This document shows positions 1 through 13,259 of a stretch of DNA of 64,000 nucleotides, piece after piece. The stretch's first letter is position 1. The number at the start of each line of letters is the position of its first letter. The notes beneath the pieces were generated by a model. It searched no databases. It was not told where the DNA came from and saw nothing but the letters and a program-made list of their open reading frames with translations. This stretch comes from Poronia punctata (Eukaryota; Ascomycota; Sordariomycetes; Xylariales; Xylariaceae): positions 48,468 through 112,467 of the forward strand of contig MU401577.1 in NCBI GenBank assembly GCA_022579005.1, given 5' to 3'. Made by a program: the position numbers and the translations under genes.

Positions 1-3000
1 CCGTCAAAGACGGTCGTGGTATTGCGAATGCCTTCAGACACGTTCGAGGCCAGGTCGAAGACACCGACCGCCGGTTTCGTCGCTAAGCCGATGAAGCCTT
101 TGCCCACGCCCTTTAGGAAGCCGACAGCGCCTTCTTGCTCTGCACCTTCCAACGGCTTGCGGGCTACACCACCGATTCCAGACGCCACAGAGGTGAAAAA
201 GGAGTTGGCCCCGGCAGTGACCCCGAACAGGGCGTGCTTTGGCCGGTTGCGTGCGCGTGTTATACGCCGACGGTCCTGGAACTGCTTATCGAGAGTAGCC
301 GCTGCTAGACCCTTACCAAAGCTGCCCGTCACCTTGGAAAACGAATCGGAGAATCCGTACACCGACTTCTTGACGAAACTAGCAGCGCCCTTGGCTATGC
401 CCAACCCGAGATCCTCGGGCTTGTCCGACATGATGAGGCCTTGGTACGGCTCGTAGAAAACGTCCGTGATGCCGCTACTAATGCTGTTGAATAAACCAAC
501 TGGGTTGCCGAGGAAGTCGGCACTGCCTATGATCTTGTGGACCTGGTAGAGCACCTCCTGGCTATAATGGTTGGATATATTCTGCGTAAGCACAGGAATG
601 GACACACGTGCATTCTCCAGTAATAATGCGTTCAGCCGGATTGGCGCATCGTTGACATTTCCGATGGCCATGGTCATGATGTTGACAAAGAACATGATGG
701 GGTTTCGGGACGACGTCTTGTCTTCGATGTTGACGCGCTCCGTGCGCATAAAGGACAGATCTAGCTGCATCGGCTGTATGTTCAGCACCTCAAAGTATAT
801 ATCCTGACCGGATTGTTCTTGTTTCGGTTCGGGGATATCGACACGTTCGTCCCAGAGCTTTCCCTCGTGTGTCTCGGACCAAGAAGCGCCGGGCACTTTG
901 GAGAAGTCTAACACGGCGTAGATAAAGTCTTCGTCCAGGTCGACCGTCATCTGTTGCAGTAGCAGTGTAGCATACTTGACGTACAACACACCATAGCTGT
1001 CGTCCTTGACCCTCGTGATCATGGCATGTAACGAAGGGTGCAGTTCCGTTTCTTGAGCCTGCTTTGGCACGACGCTCGGGTACAGAAGCATGGGGAATAG
1101 ACCACCATAGAGCTGATTGTCGATCTGCATCCACTTGATCGAGGTGCTGATGGTCTGGTATAGAGGAGATTCCGTGTATCGTAGATTGATGTCCCTAAAG
1201 GTGATGTATGCGAGCTCCTTCATCTGGTGGTTGATCAGCGAGATTCCGATGCCCGAGAGCTTCAAGGCCGCCTGGAACGTCGTGTCGGTGTCTTGCTTCT
1301 TGACTTCAAATCCACTAGTGCTGCTACTTCCAGCACCGGTATGCGTCCTCTGTTTGTAAAGACTCTTGCTAGGCTTGAAGTTGGTTAGTATCAGCGTCTG
1401 TGTCGGGCCATCGGCAGCAACACTGATGTCGATAATCTTCTGTGTACCCGAGGCACTGATGTATTTCATGGGAACCTGGTTGCCAATCTCGGCCAGTTTG
1501 ACGTGCCGTTCCTTTCCAAACGCGCTTATCACCACTTCCCTAAACTTCGCAGCAGGGAAGTCCCAGGCATATGGCATTATACTACGTGGGGGCAACCGAT
1601 AGCGAATAGGTCGCCACCCCGACTGGTCTTCGGGCTCGTCTTCGTCCACGTTCGGATTCGCCTGGTAAAAGGTAAACTCGGTGTCGCTTTCGTTACGCAT
1701 CGAGAATGGCCAGGCCTTATTTTCTATGCTAAGATGGAGGAAAATGGTGGCATCTTCCATCAAGATCTCAACCCGGATCAGGCGTTGTCGCTGACCGGCC
1801 TTGGCAATCTTGACGTGTGTGGTACCGAGGTCTGAAATGTTCACCGGAGACGACCATTGATTGTCCATTCCGGGGTAACAAAGTACCATCTGTTTGACCT
1901 GCGACCGCTGGAGCCAATATAGGGGCTGCAGCGCGCCCGGCTCTAGGCTCATGATATTGGACGATCTGGGCTCCCTCACGTTGATCACCTCGCCGACCTT
2001 GTTCTTCACCACGAACCTCGGAGCGATCGTGACAACCTTGGTCAGCTTGTACTTTCCTTCTCCGGCTTCCACGGTTATGCCGACGTGAAGCTCTGTCTGC
2101 TTCGCAGCCGACTGGAGCGCCACATCCGTCGTACTGCCGATGGCGTCAAAGCTTTGAGGTTTGCTCCATTCCGACTCACCAACCTTCAAGACGGCGCGAT
2201 TCCGATGATCCTCGTTCCCGAAAGAGAACATTATTGGCTGTGCTTTGCGTCGTTCTTGGTTAGGCAAGCTCGCCTGTGACGATTGTCCAGCAGCTCGCTT
2301 AGCTTGTTGCAAAAATTGTTTTCCGCGTATAGCCACGTCAAGGCCAGTCTTGTTCAAGATGACATAGGGGCTGTAGACCGTGACCCGGAAAGCACCACCT
2401 CCGTTTGGAACTTTGTAGTAGTGAAGCCTGAGCTGTAACGACAAGCCCTCTTCGTCTCTACAGACAAGTTTATGCTCCCTTCGAAAGTCTTCTTCCAGCC
2501 CAGGGCTGATGATAGCAAATTCGCTGGCCTTGAAAGGTGTGTCTTGCATATCAACGCTGATCAGCAGTAGGTGAGAAAGCTCTACGACATGCACGGGGCT
2601 TACGCCGCCCTTTCTAAGGAAGTTGTTCCAGTCTCTCCTCGTGTTTTTGTCGTATATTCGGTATTTGAAGTCGTGGGGCAGGAGATTCTCCAGGACAATC
2701 GGTGGCGATAGCTTCAACCTCATGTAGGGGTATTTTCTACCGGTAGTTAGTAAATATTAGGACGAGAAGGATATATATAGGATGTCACGAAACGTACCCA
2801 GTGAGGAAACTGCTCTTGTCATAATTAGCGTTCAGCTGGAAATAGAACGGATCGCCATTTTCTCCCTTGCAAACCAATGTGCGTGTTGGTCTCTTTAGCA
2901 AGTCCCTCCACCATAAATGGTCAGAAGACCAAGCATATCCGAAGCCTGAATCTGGCCGGATGAGCAGAGACTGTACGTAGGCAGCAGCAACAGGCGCGGG

Positions 3001-6000
3001 ACGGCTCTCGCCAGGGGCAATCTTTTCAATTTTGAGTAGGTGGCCCTCTTGAGCGTCGAAGATACCAAGCTCGACAGGTATTTGCGTTTCGTTCTCCACG
3101 AGGAGGGGCGACCGTAATGTCACATATTTGATATTGTCAGTCCCCAGGCTCACCTCAACAAGAAGTCTGTGAAGAGTATTATCCATCTTGGGACGAAGAC
3201 TGTAAAGGAATTCACCTTCACGGTTGAGACGAATATTCTTTACTGCGTCGAACCCGCTCCCTTCGATCTGGACGACAACGCTGTTTGCCGTGGTACTCTC
3301 CGACACGAGGTTCTCCCGTATCTTCTCCCACTGTTCGAAGCTCCATGGGGCTTCCTTACCGTCTTCGAGCTTGAGCGAGATATTCTCGTTGTTGCTCAAC
3401 GTCTTGGCTTGAACGGTCACGTCAAAACCAGTATAGTTCCGTATCTTGTATGGCGCTTCCACTCCCCGTGGCTTTCCCAAGACGTCTTCATCCTGAGTGA
3501 GGAAATCAAATGACTTGGAGGCCAATGCGATAGTGGCTGTTGTAACCGTCACATCGAACGTCCTCCGTGACGTGAGATCAACGGAAAGCATACCGCTGCC
3601 GTTGTCTCTGGCAACGCCGAGGCCAACCTGCCACGGCTCCAATAGCGGCTCCCATGCCGACTTGGCAAAATTGTATACATTGATATACATATCGATAGCT
3701 GTCTCGGCCTTGAGGTTACCGGACCAATCCGCTGCTGATGCTGTGAAAGCCTTGACGCTGAGATCTAGGATCGGCAATTCATGGACATCGCCAATAAGCA
3801 CAACCCGCATGCCTTCCAACGTAGCAGTCAATTCTTCATGACGTTGCGGCGCCTTGCTAGCTCCATGCGGGTGACTTGTAACATCTTTGTGGGATCCGGC
3901 GGCAACTGTGCTAGGAGGCTTCGTCACTTTGGATCTAGTAGCAATCGTGGATTGACCCTTGCCGCTAGCTGAGCGCTGCTTGAGACCATCGCGGCGCGGC
4001 TGCACGGCTTTCGGCTTGGACGGATTGCGGGAATTGTCCGTGTCTTCCTCTCCGGATAGTTCGGAAGCTTTGCCCACAATTTGCAGCACCAGAAGAATAT
4101 CCCGAAGTGATAGGCGTAGAATGAGTGGTTCAAGGTCGACATGTATATTCGTGAGATTTGGCCTCGAGCTATCCATAGAGACCTGCAGAGAAAAGTCGTC
4201 TAGGACGCGCAGCCGCGACTCATCAAACTTGTCCATGCGGCAGAGGAACATGCCCACCTCGGAAACCTGGAATGTCAGGGCATGCTGTTGTGATAACAGC
4301 ACTTGCTTGGTCCCTAACACGATAGCTTCCGAGCTGGAGCTGAGCGGATTGGCTATCAAGATGACCTGAGCATCCACAATATTGAGGCGGAAAGCAATGC
4401 TCATCTTGCGCTGTTGGGCCGGTTCCTCGGGAGGCGTTTTAGGTCGGCTTAGGCTCTCTGAGCGTTTGCCTGTCCACTGGACCTGCATCGACTCGGTGTC
4501 CGATACGTCGGGTGTTTCCGTCGGGCTTTCTACAACGTCCTGGGTAGGCTCGTCCGAGAGGAGCGCGACGGTGATGAACTTTTGAATGGCGAAGATGTAG
4601 TCCAGGGCGAAAATGATCCTGGGGCTATCAACAACTACAACCGCAATCATGTCTCGCTCTTCGCCCTCGGCCATAGAGATGGTGGCCATGAATTGTTGCA
4701 CGCTCTTATTGGAGGAAGACATTATCCTCTTGTATTTGTTGACTTCGCGGGTGCGGTTATCGTGGATGGTGAACGAATGGATCACAAACTCTGCCTCCAA
4801 CGAGTTGTTGGCCAGCATCCTGAATTTCAGTTTGCTGTCATCCAGCGAGAATCGTGATAGACTCGCCTTATCGGTGTTGCCGACCGGCTGGTCTTCCTGT
4901 GCATTGACCAGTTCAAGTCCCACTTTGTGGATGGTGAATACAAGATCCAGCTTGGTCCACGTGTTCTCCCGTGAACCTAGTTCGGGAGATAGGTTGATGA
5001 GCCGGTCGCCGTTATCACTGGCAGTGGATGACATCGTCTTCGCCCTACGTAACGTGCCTTCATCCACGTCTCGCTCGGCTTCCTCTTCGCTAGCATCGGA
5101 ATCGGTTACAAAGGCAGCCGGGACTGATCTGGATATCGCTAGAAGATACTTCAACTGGTACTGGGTGATCCTAAGATTCACATCCGTCATACTCCCTTCG
5201 ATCTCGATGTCCGGTCGCTTCCATCCCTCCTTGTGTTCAGCATAGGTGACATTGAAGCCAAGATCAACATGGTCAATCATTTCTAGCTCCTCGGATTGGT
5301 CGTTGGGATAGTGAAATTTCGACGTCAATCGGATGTTTCGGATTCCGGCAGAGAGTTTCATGGCTATCTCGGAGTCTTCAGAGTCGCTCAAAGGCACAAA
5401 CTTGTTTTGTGCGTAGATTTCTCCCAAGTAGGCTGTGACCATGTCTCGTTTCGGCCTACCAGGAGCCAAGGGCCTGGGGAAGACTATTATGGGAGTGTTC
5501 ACGATGATGTCGAACTTGAACTTGCTGTTGGCCTGTTGTAGTTGCTGTGCTTGATTGGCAGCGGCCTGACGGGCGGCATTATATATCGCTTGCATCTTTC
5601 CAAACTTGATCAGGAATTCGATGATTTTCCTAAAAGGCTCTTCAAGGAAGTTGATCTTGATTGACCCGGCTCGGAGGAATATGGATGAATCATAACCAGG
5701 ATATGCCTTGGGGTTGCTCGCGTCGAACGTCTCGTACCGGAAATCAGCCAGCTCGTGCCCCTGGATGGTCACTAATTGACGGAAGCTAGAGTCTTCGGCG
5801 GCGCCGATATTAACGTCATCCACCAAAGTGAGATCCCCCAGCTTAGCTGCGACTCTCATGGTCCTGCCGGATAGGAAGACACCGACATCAGCTTGGTTGA
5901 ACGACAGCGTCGCTAAGCGGATGCCATCATTATTCAGAATCATCCGAATACTTTTCAGGTCAACCTTTACTCGGATGGACCCGGCCTCGGATTGGCTCGA

Positions 6001-9000
6001 GTCCTGGTCAGGCTCCTTGATCTCTATGTCCGTGTCACCCTCGACAGTGCCCGGAATGCGTCCCTGAGGACTGTTATTCCCTCCATTGTTCGCAAATGTA
6101 ATGAGTATGAAATCCAAGAGCGTGAGGAGGGTCTTCCTCGTCACTATCAAATTAATCGTAGAGACAGCGACGTTTACATTCGTCTCAACGCCTTCGTATA
6201 CAGGCATGAATTCGGGAGATTCCGGTCTAACTTTGGTAAATTTGACGTGGACGAGGTCTCTTCGATCTTGGTGATCTTCCGTGTCGCCTGAGAAGACGAT
6301 TGACTTGAACTCGGCCGCGGGATTATCCACGAAATCGTCGACCGTTACGGATCCAAGAGAGACTTCAGCTGCCAGATCAAACGGCCTGACATACAAGTCA
6401 AGTGCAAAGTTCTCTGCGACAAGCTCTACAAGCAGCGAATCAGGTCCGTTACTGTCGGGGTCGCTTCGATACAAGGAGCCCTGCAGCTTGTCCACGGTGA
6501 ACTTTAATTCAAAGTTGCGCTGTTGTAACCTCAGTTGCTGGCTCGACGGGCCTTCGGCCGCGTCTTCGAATTCATCGTCCGTGTCTGAGTCTTCCTCTAT
6601 GATGATGGCAGTTTCACGGCCCAGAAACAGATTGGCAGAGCTTTTGCGACCGTGTCCTCTCTGTGAACGGTTCGATGCGGTACTAGACTGTCGCGGCCGC
6701 TTAGATCGTTGCTGGACGGTGACAACCCGCGACTCTTGGTTGTTGAATTTCGGAATTGCAACATCAATAAGCTTCATCAGGCTTTTATACTTCGTATCGG
6801 ACACAGTAGCCTGTAGAACAGGTAAGTGGCCCGAGATCTTGACCTTGGTCAGATTTGGTGCCTTTGGCAGGATCGAGAGAGCGACAACGAAATCCACATT
6901 GATCTTGTCTACGACATGATACATGCGACTGTCATCTTTCTGAACCAGTTGAGTTTTGGTCTCCTTGATCGATGGGCCGATCAGAACCTGCGTCGACGTC
7001 AATTTGACGATAAAGCGATCGTACATGAGGGATTCGAGCTGCTTAAAGTCCTCGTCGGAATATTGCTGCTTCTGTTTGTCTTGTATTTGCTTCATCGTAG
7101 CTTTATCAACTAGTTCGCTATAGAGACTGATATGACCAGCATCCAGTATTAGACAGGTAGACCTCTCCGTCTTGATGGAATGCGGAATGATAATCAGCGG
7201 TGCTTGCAGATCGAGTTTCGCGTTGATCGTCTTGTGCTCTTCGAGGGCAAATTCAAGACCGGCTCTCGTCTGTTGCCTCAGACCCTCCACAGTTGCTCCA
7301 GCCGACTCCATAAGGGCAGTTATAGATTCCATATGACGCTCAGGTGGCTTGAAGAAATCCACGATCCCGACGACGAAGTTTGGATTCCATACGATCTCCA
7401 GCGGTTTCAGCTTTGCCGTGACAGCGAAGTCGCTTTGCTCGTCTAGAGGGTTCTGTTCGATTTGCAAATCGAAGAAGCTCTCCCGCTCGGTTTTCTCAAG
7501 CTCCGCTATGGATAGTCGATGGTACTCCTGGGTTTCCGGGGAGTCCTTGACCCTTACAATCTCCTTGAATAAGCTGTCGGGGGTAGTACCATCATTGACT
7601 CGGAAATCACCCAAACTGATATCTGCCAGCACGGAGTCGGTCCGCTGTATGGTTTTCGCTTTGAAGACATCGAAGTGTAAACTGAGCAAGTCTGTTTTGT
7701 TGCCGTGTGGACTCTGTCTAAGCGTGAAGCTGCCTGTTGACAACGAGGCGTCGACTTGAATCTTGACCGCATCACGTGGGGTGTCAACAGCATTTGCTAA
7801 AGCTGTTTTCTCATCCCAATCAATGGCCTCGTATAATTCTTGCCGTTGTTCTTCGGTCATCTGCAGGTTTTCAGACGTATCGTTAGATTCAGCCGGCTTG
7901 GAACCCCAGGCCCAGGCGAGCCACCCCTGCTGCTGTTCTTTCTTTGGTGGCGCATTCTTCAAAGCTGCTGCATTCTCCTTCCTCAGTTGGTTGCGAGCCA
8001 AAGTGCGCCAAAAACGCAGATCCTCGTACCCCATCTTCCATTCAATCCGCTCGAGGTCTTCTTTCTCTTCAGGCGATAGAGTTTGATTTGCTTTTACCTT
8101 CTTGAAGACCTCAATGTACCGGAGGCGGTCGTCGCGGCGCTCTTTTATGTATTCCCACGTCCACCGGCGATTCCGGTCGTGGATTTTTGAAAGCACAACG
8201 TTTCCCGCGAACTTGAGCCACGCCTTAGGGTCCTCTTTGGGACTTGTTTTCGGCTGGAGTCGCTTATATTCTTGATGGCGTATGAAATAGTGGAAAAGGT
8301 CCGCCATCATCAACGCGTCCCGGTACTGATCATCATCCAAGACGACGCCAATTTCATCAAATAACAAATTGGCCTTGAACTTGGGCACATGCGTATCGCC
8401 AGATTTGTCCAACTCAATCTTCGCTTGACCGGTAACGGGTCTTAAAATGAATTGATGCCCAGACGTCGCAACTCCTTCGGCGTTACCAATCATAGACTTG
8501 AACTTCTGCAGCATCTCGTCATGCGGTAGCAGCTCATCTTCTTCTGATATTTCGCGGCCCGGTCCTAAAAGCTCCGAGTCGGTGTTCCAGTAAACAGCCA
8601 GGGCAGCTAACTTGGCAAGTTTGTGCGTCGTTTTCGACGTGTTCTGGATGAATGTTGGCTCCCATTGGCCGTCGGTGCTGACGGCGCTGAACTCCTCGAG
8701 GGTCACACCGAGGGCAAAAGGATGGCTAGGGGCGGATATCGAATCTTCGTATCGCACGTGTATATTCTTTACAGTAACCTGCAGGTTGTCGACAATCTTA
8801 GTGACAAGGCTTTCCGTGAAGCTCTGTGTCTTTTTCTGCTCCTCCTGGCTGAGGCCCCCTTGTGTACGTTCTTTCAGTAGCTCTGCTGATTCCAGCTTTT
8901 CCATCTTTATGCGATGTTTTCTCCGATCTTCCTCCTCTGCATCGTAAGCGGCTTCTTCCTTTGGCGAGGCCAGAAGGAAGACATCTTCGATAAAGACCTT

Positions 9001-9234
9001 GACAGGTGCACCCCGTAGGTTGGACCATGGTATAACTATAGTAAGCTGGCCGAGGTGCCCCTCCATCACATTGATGGGGAGTTTGAGCTGGTCGAGAGCC
9101 TCCTTGCGGAGTTCGAGGTCTCGTAGCTTGACATCGCCTGACCATATTCCAACTTTTAATTGCGTAGGGTCAAAGTTTTTGACGTACATGCCTAGGAAGC
9201 GGTTTAGCAACCCGGCGACTAGACCTTCCAGCAT
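1..9234 (-). CDS. vps13: VPS13 lipid-transfer protein (C-terminal end outside window)
   Basis: Vps13 proteins are rod-shaped bridges that move glycerolipids between organelles at membrane contact sites. The chosen start (9232-9234) opens with MLEGLVAGLLNRFLGMYV, the hallmark chorein N-terminus; an in-frame extension of 33 codons upstream lacks family character. Exon 1 is 2798-9234 (about 2145 residues: chorein domain, then the long repeating groove). A 61-nt intron (2737-2797, donor GTACGT, acceptor CGGTAG after TACTAAC) leads into exon 2 (1-2736). That exon starts with the VAB/SHR-BD region (KYPYMRLKLSPP) and continues into the ATG2-C-like region (NPVGLFNSISSGITDVFYEP). About 3057 residues lie in the window, against roughly 3100-3200 in fungal homologues, so only the last part (PH-like end) should be missing. 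The frame is still open at base 1. The next gene is divergent, sharing a 1.9-kb intergenic region. Confidence 0.97.
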
Positions 9235-11136
9235 AATGAGAGCGGTTGGCCTCCACCCGGGCCGGGGATGTGTTGGTACTAAGTGAGTAGTTGCAGATGC
9301 TTCATCGGCAGAGGCGTGATGACGGTAGCGCACGCGGAAGCAGATGCTATACTAGAATGTATTCGCGGGCCGAACCTGTGCTAGACTAGCATCGAGGCAG
9401 CAGGGCGGAATCAGGCAGGGGTTGTAGCAATCGACACCTTCGGTATTTCGACGGCGGACAAACTGGCAATGCCCGCAAGAGATTGGTGTTTTCAGGATTA
9501 CTAGGTATGAAGATATTGTCGGAAGGCACGTCGCTGCCGGATGGTTCAAGGGGACGGTATTCGTGGTGATGCCAGGCGTGTCTTAATTTGTGCGGATATG
9601 CTGGAGCAGGTAGCTGCAGACATAAATCTAGTTCGATGGCAGAGTGTGTCTATTAGGTACGGTACATGGCTCATCACAGGGAGGAGGATCGCTTTACATT
9701 CGGCAAGCATAGGAAGTCTAGAGCGTAAACTAGAATGGAATACCCCCAAGAGTGATGACAGTACCTAACCTAGGTTGCCTAGGTAGATTGCTCTACACGT
9801 ACTAATAAGGTGGGTAGCAGAGGAAGCTCGATAAGATCGCGGTAGTACCTGCGCTACCTTTGGTCTGGGTGTCTCAAAGGATGGTAATGTTGATCGTTTG
9901 ACAAAATTACCCAGAAATAGCAAAGGAACACGCCTATTCTTGCAAATTGCGGCGTTGGGTGAGCCGTGGCACAAGTGGTGATCGATCTAGGTTAAGAGAC
10001 TCAGCCCTTTTTTGTGGTTACTCTTGCGGCCGCATTAGAGACTGACGGAAAGAAAATACATGAGGGGGATTGTAGATGCAGGTAGGTATCTGGTCATGAC
10101 GCCAGTGATTTCGGTACCCAGGCACTCCAGGTAGGTATTTTGCACCCATTCAAGCCATAATATGAGCGCCACAAACGAGGGGAAACCACAAGATGCGCTA
10201 CTGGCTAGGTCGCAAAGTGGCTGGGGAAGATACATGTACCTAACCTTAGCTCCCTACGGTTTAGTACTGCCCCAGGAAATAAAAGCTGCAGGTAGGTAAT
10301 TCAGCTCCCAAGCTCTTCCTCTTCCTACTAACTCCATATGTGTTACACTTACAAGTACATTGCCTTGTTCCATGTGAAAAGTAATCACTGATGAAGCCTG
10401 CCATTATCTAATGTCAAACTACTCGTAGACAGGCCTGAGTTGTGTGTACAACTTTTAGCAAGAAGCGGCAGACAGGACGTTTCACCAATAGGTACATGTA
10501 GGTATCAGCAACTTGGCAAGGATTTGGATCCGTAGGAAAGAGGGCACCTCAATGTATCTCATATGTGTAGTGGCTAATAATAAGTACTTACGTAGCCTGC
10601 CCACAATTCAGGATTGGTTTCAGGAGCTACCCACCACAGCATGACGTCACGTCGGTATGACGATGCCTGAAATACATAGTGATGGCTGGCAGCTAGTCTA
10701 CTCTTCACAAAACTAGACACAGGAACTCTACGTCCATGTATTGTTGGAAATGTAGCCTAGACTAGTAGGAGACTTATTGTTATGTGTAGTTGATCAAAAT
10801 TGAAAAAGCAGGACATCTTATTTATCATATGAATCAATACCTAGTCACTCCACAAATCAAGAAAGAACTACCTATTTGCCATTACTCTTACCCCTCGGGC
10901 AGACACCTAGCTGGGCTGAACAACAAAGTGCCTGGTCCTGTGATTTTAGCCGTATTCATTGCCTCATACTCGGTCTCTTGGGAGGCATCTAGGAGCGCAC
11001 CCTATGAGTTCTAGTTTCCCTCCTTTTACATCTTGTGAGACATCGCTATCCTTCTACGCGCCTCATACACCAAAGCCCTATAGGTAGACACAGCCTTCTT
11101 TCTTCTAATTACCCACGACTATCTTCACGGGCCACC
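9235..11136. other. divergent intergenic region without recognisable gene
   Basis: About 1.9 kb separates the divergent starts of VPS13 and the DUF3429-type gene. Open frames here are short and match nothing I know. The region is rich in TACCTA/TAGGTA words and palindromic blends of them (for example around 9766-9790 and 10241-10300), a pattern seen in other intergenic parts of this window. It presumably contains both promoters; I cannot place core elements with confidence. Confidence 0.6.
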
Positions 11137-12356
11137 ATGTTCCGTATCGGCAGTACTCGAACGATCTTGCAAGGATCGAAAGCTATTGCAACTCCGAAAC
11201 AGCCGTTACCGATTCTCGGGCGGCTCCGACATGCTGGATTAAATCGAGTACCCTCAGGCATCCCTGGGCAACTTTCCTTGGTGGTTCGGTCCAGGCTTTT
11301 CGCATCAAAGACACCGGGTGGCTTTCAAGTGGGCATCGATTCCGAAGAAGATAAGAAGATTGCTCAACACAAACTTGTGTCCGATCCTGCGGCTGTGTCT
11401 ACTCAGTCCAGCGTTCGCCATGTATACGAGCCTTCAAAGCCCGAACATGAGCGCCCTGTAAAAGAGGGTGTGAAGGATGAATTGGTAAGTATGATAACGC
11501 TACAGGTCATTCTGATCTCGCCATATCTGGACTGCGACTAACACCGATGGGCGCATAGAAAGTTGTCCGGGACACATTTTCTCTCGCAACCGTCCCCAAA
11601 GAGCCCTACTGGCTCGGCCTGGCCGGGACTCTGCCTTATCTGGGAACATCTGTGTCTACTGTTTATCTCGCCTGGGTTATCAATAGTACCCATACGGGAT
11701 TTGCGTCCTCTTCATCTTTTATCAACAGCCTGGCTATCAGCCGTGAATCAGCAAGTCAACTACTGTCTACTCTCGAACCAATACAGCTTGGCTACGGAGC
11801 TGTTATTATCAGCTTCCTAGGTGCTGTACATTGGGGCATGGAGTACACCGAGAAGATATCCAACCCTGCACGAACTCGTTTCCGTTATGGGTTAGGTGTC
11901 ATGTCCTCTGTCGTCGCTTGGCCGACTCTACTCCTACCGGTTGAATTTGCCTTGATCTCGCAGTTCGCCGCATTTGTCGGGCTATATTTTGCCGATGCTC
12001 GTGCTACCGTCCGCGGTTGGGCGCCTGCTTGGTATAGCAATTACCGCTTTGCATTGACGGCTGTGGTTGGTGTTGCTCTTGCCATCAGTCTAATCGGAAG
12101 GGCCAAGGTTGGAGATGCAAGCCCCCGACTTAGTGGACTGAGCGAAAAGTTCCATCAGACACACGGCGAGGAATCCTACAACCAGAAATGGCAGGGCTTA
12201 GAAGAGGATGAAAGGCAAAAGCTCAAGAAGGAAAAGGAAGAAGCCGAGAAGAAGAAGAAGGAAGAGGAAGAGAAGGCAAAGGCCGAGGAGAAGAAGAAGA
12301 AGCCTAAGAATTCTGACAAGGAAAAGAAAGGTGGGGAAGACGAAGGTAAGAAATAA
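11137..12356 (+). CDS. mitochondrial inner-membrane protein, DUF3429/TMEM69 type
   Basis: The start at 11137 lies in an excellent eukaryotic context (GCCACCATG), better than an in-frame Met-equivalent 34 codons upstream. Exon 1 (11137-11484) encodes an Arg/Ser-rich, acid-poor leader typical of a mitochondrial presequence. A 74-nt intron (11485-11558, GTAAGT...GACTAAC...CATAG) joins in phase 0 to exon 2 (11559-12356). The 381-residue product carries several hydrophobic segments with the family-type stretch PKEPYWLGLAGTLPYLGTS and later GAVHWGMEY, typical of DUF3429/TMEM69-like proteins. The last 50 or so residues are an extreme Lys/Glu-rich tail. Known: the family is mitochondrial and its biochemical role is poorly defined. 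Inferred: inner-membrane location with the charged tail in a soluble compartment. Confidence 0.82.
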
Positions 12357-13259
12357 TGGAAATGACCCAAGGAAGCCCCCGGATTTGAACGTATCCCTGG
12401 GAAATAATGACGCCTCTGTCGGCCAACTTTCCTTGGCCCGTCCGATGTCTACTGGCACTATCGGCATCACGTGTGGTGTTTCATCTAACCACGTGTGTGC
12501 TAAACGGGCTGAGAGTAATGGATAAGGTGGTGGACGGGACTTTTTGAGTTCAACGACAACCCACAAGTGGACACTATTTTCACAATAATATTGATGAATG
12601 ATGAAGGACTTCATATTTTGTTGTATTTAAAGCATGTATCAGTTGATTTCAATTAAATTCCAGCACTTCTTATTTGTCTGATATTCTTGAACACGGCGCA
12701 AAAGACTGATTGCATGAAATTATGTCTTGTCATACAATCGCGGATACCTTGTCTCTCGTCAACGTGCTTCCCTTCCTGTGCAATGGAAACAACTTATATG
12801 AATACCCCATCACAATCTGACCTCTTCAAGTAAAAGCCCCAGCTGTTATACAAATGGGAGCAAGTAGCCTAGCGCAAAATTTCGTACGTAGACACCCCTG
12901 GAAACACCGGTGACGCCTATATATCTGATGAATGCATGTACAATGTCCATTTCCGACCTACCTACAGTTAGTCGATTTTGACTTTCAACGCGTGAAGCTA
13001 GCTATGAATGAACGTGTCATGGCCAAGCCTTACCTACCCGCCTAGTCATAGGTTTGTCTATTCCGTCATGATGATAATAGACAAGTGGTTTATTACGAGT
13101 AGACTTTGGTAGGTAGGGTTGTATTACCAAAAAAATGTGTCCTGACCACATATGCCCACAGACGCACGCACATTGTGTTGGGAATTTCTCAATCATTCCT
13201 CTTCATTCTGAAGATGAGCAAGTCGTAAAGGTCTTTTTGGTAGAAAATACCGACAGAAC
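12357..13259. other. intergenic region, no gene seen
   Basis: This 0.9-kb stretch lies between two genes on the same strand. The antisense frame over 12198-12614 merely mirrors the Lys/Glu-rich tail of the upstream gene. I see no convincing coding or RNA feature. Confidence 0.6.

Noticed and set aside
12375..12410. tRNA B-box-like sequence (GGATTTGAAC on the plus strand)
   Set aside because: No A box or cloverleaf partner is found at a suitable distance.
12198..12614. Minus-strand Ser/Phe/Leu-rich frame of 138 codons
   Set aside because: It mirrors the GAA/AAG-rich tail of the DUF3429-type gene.
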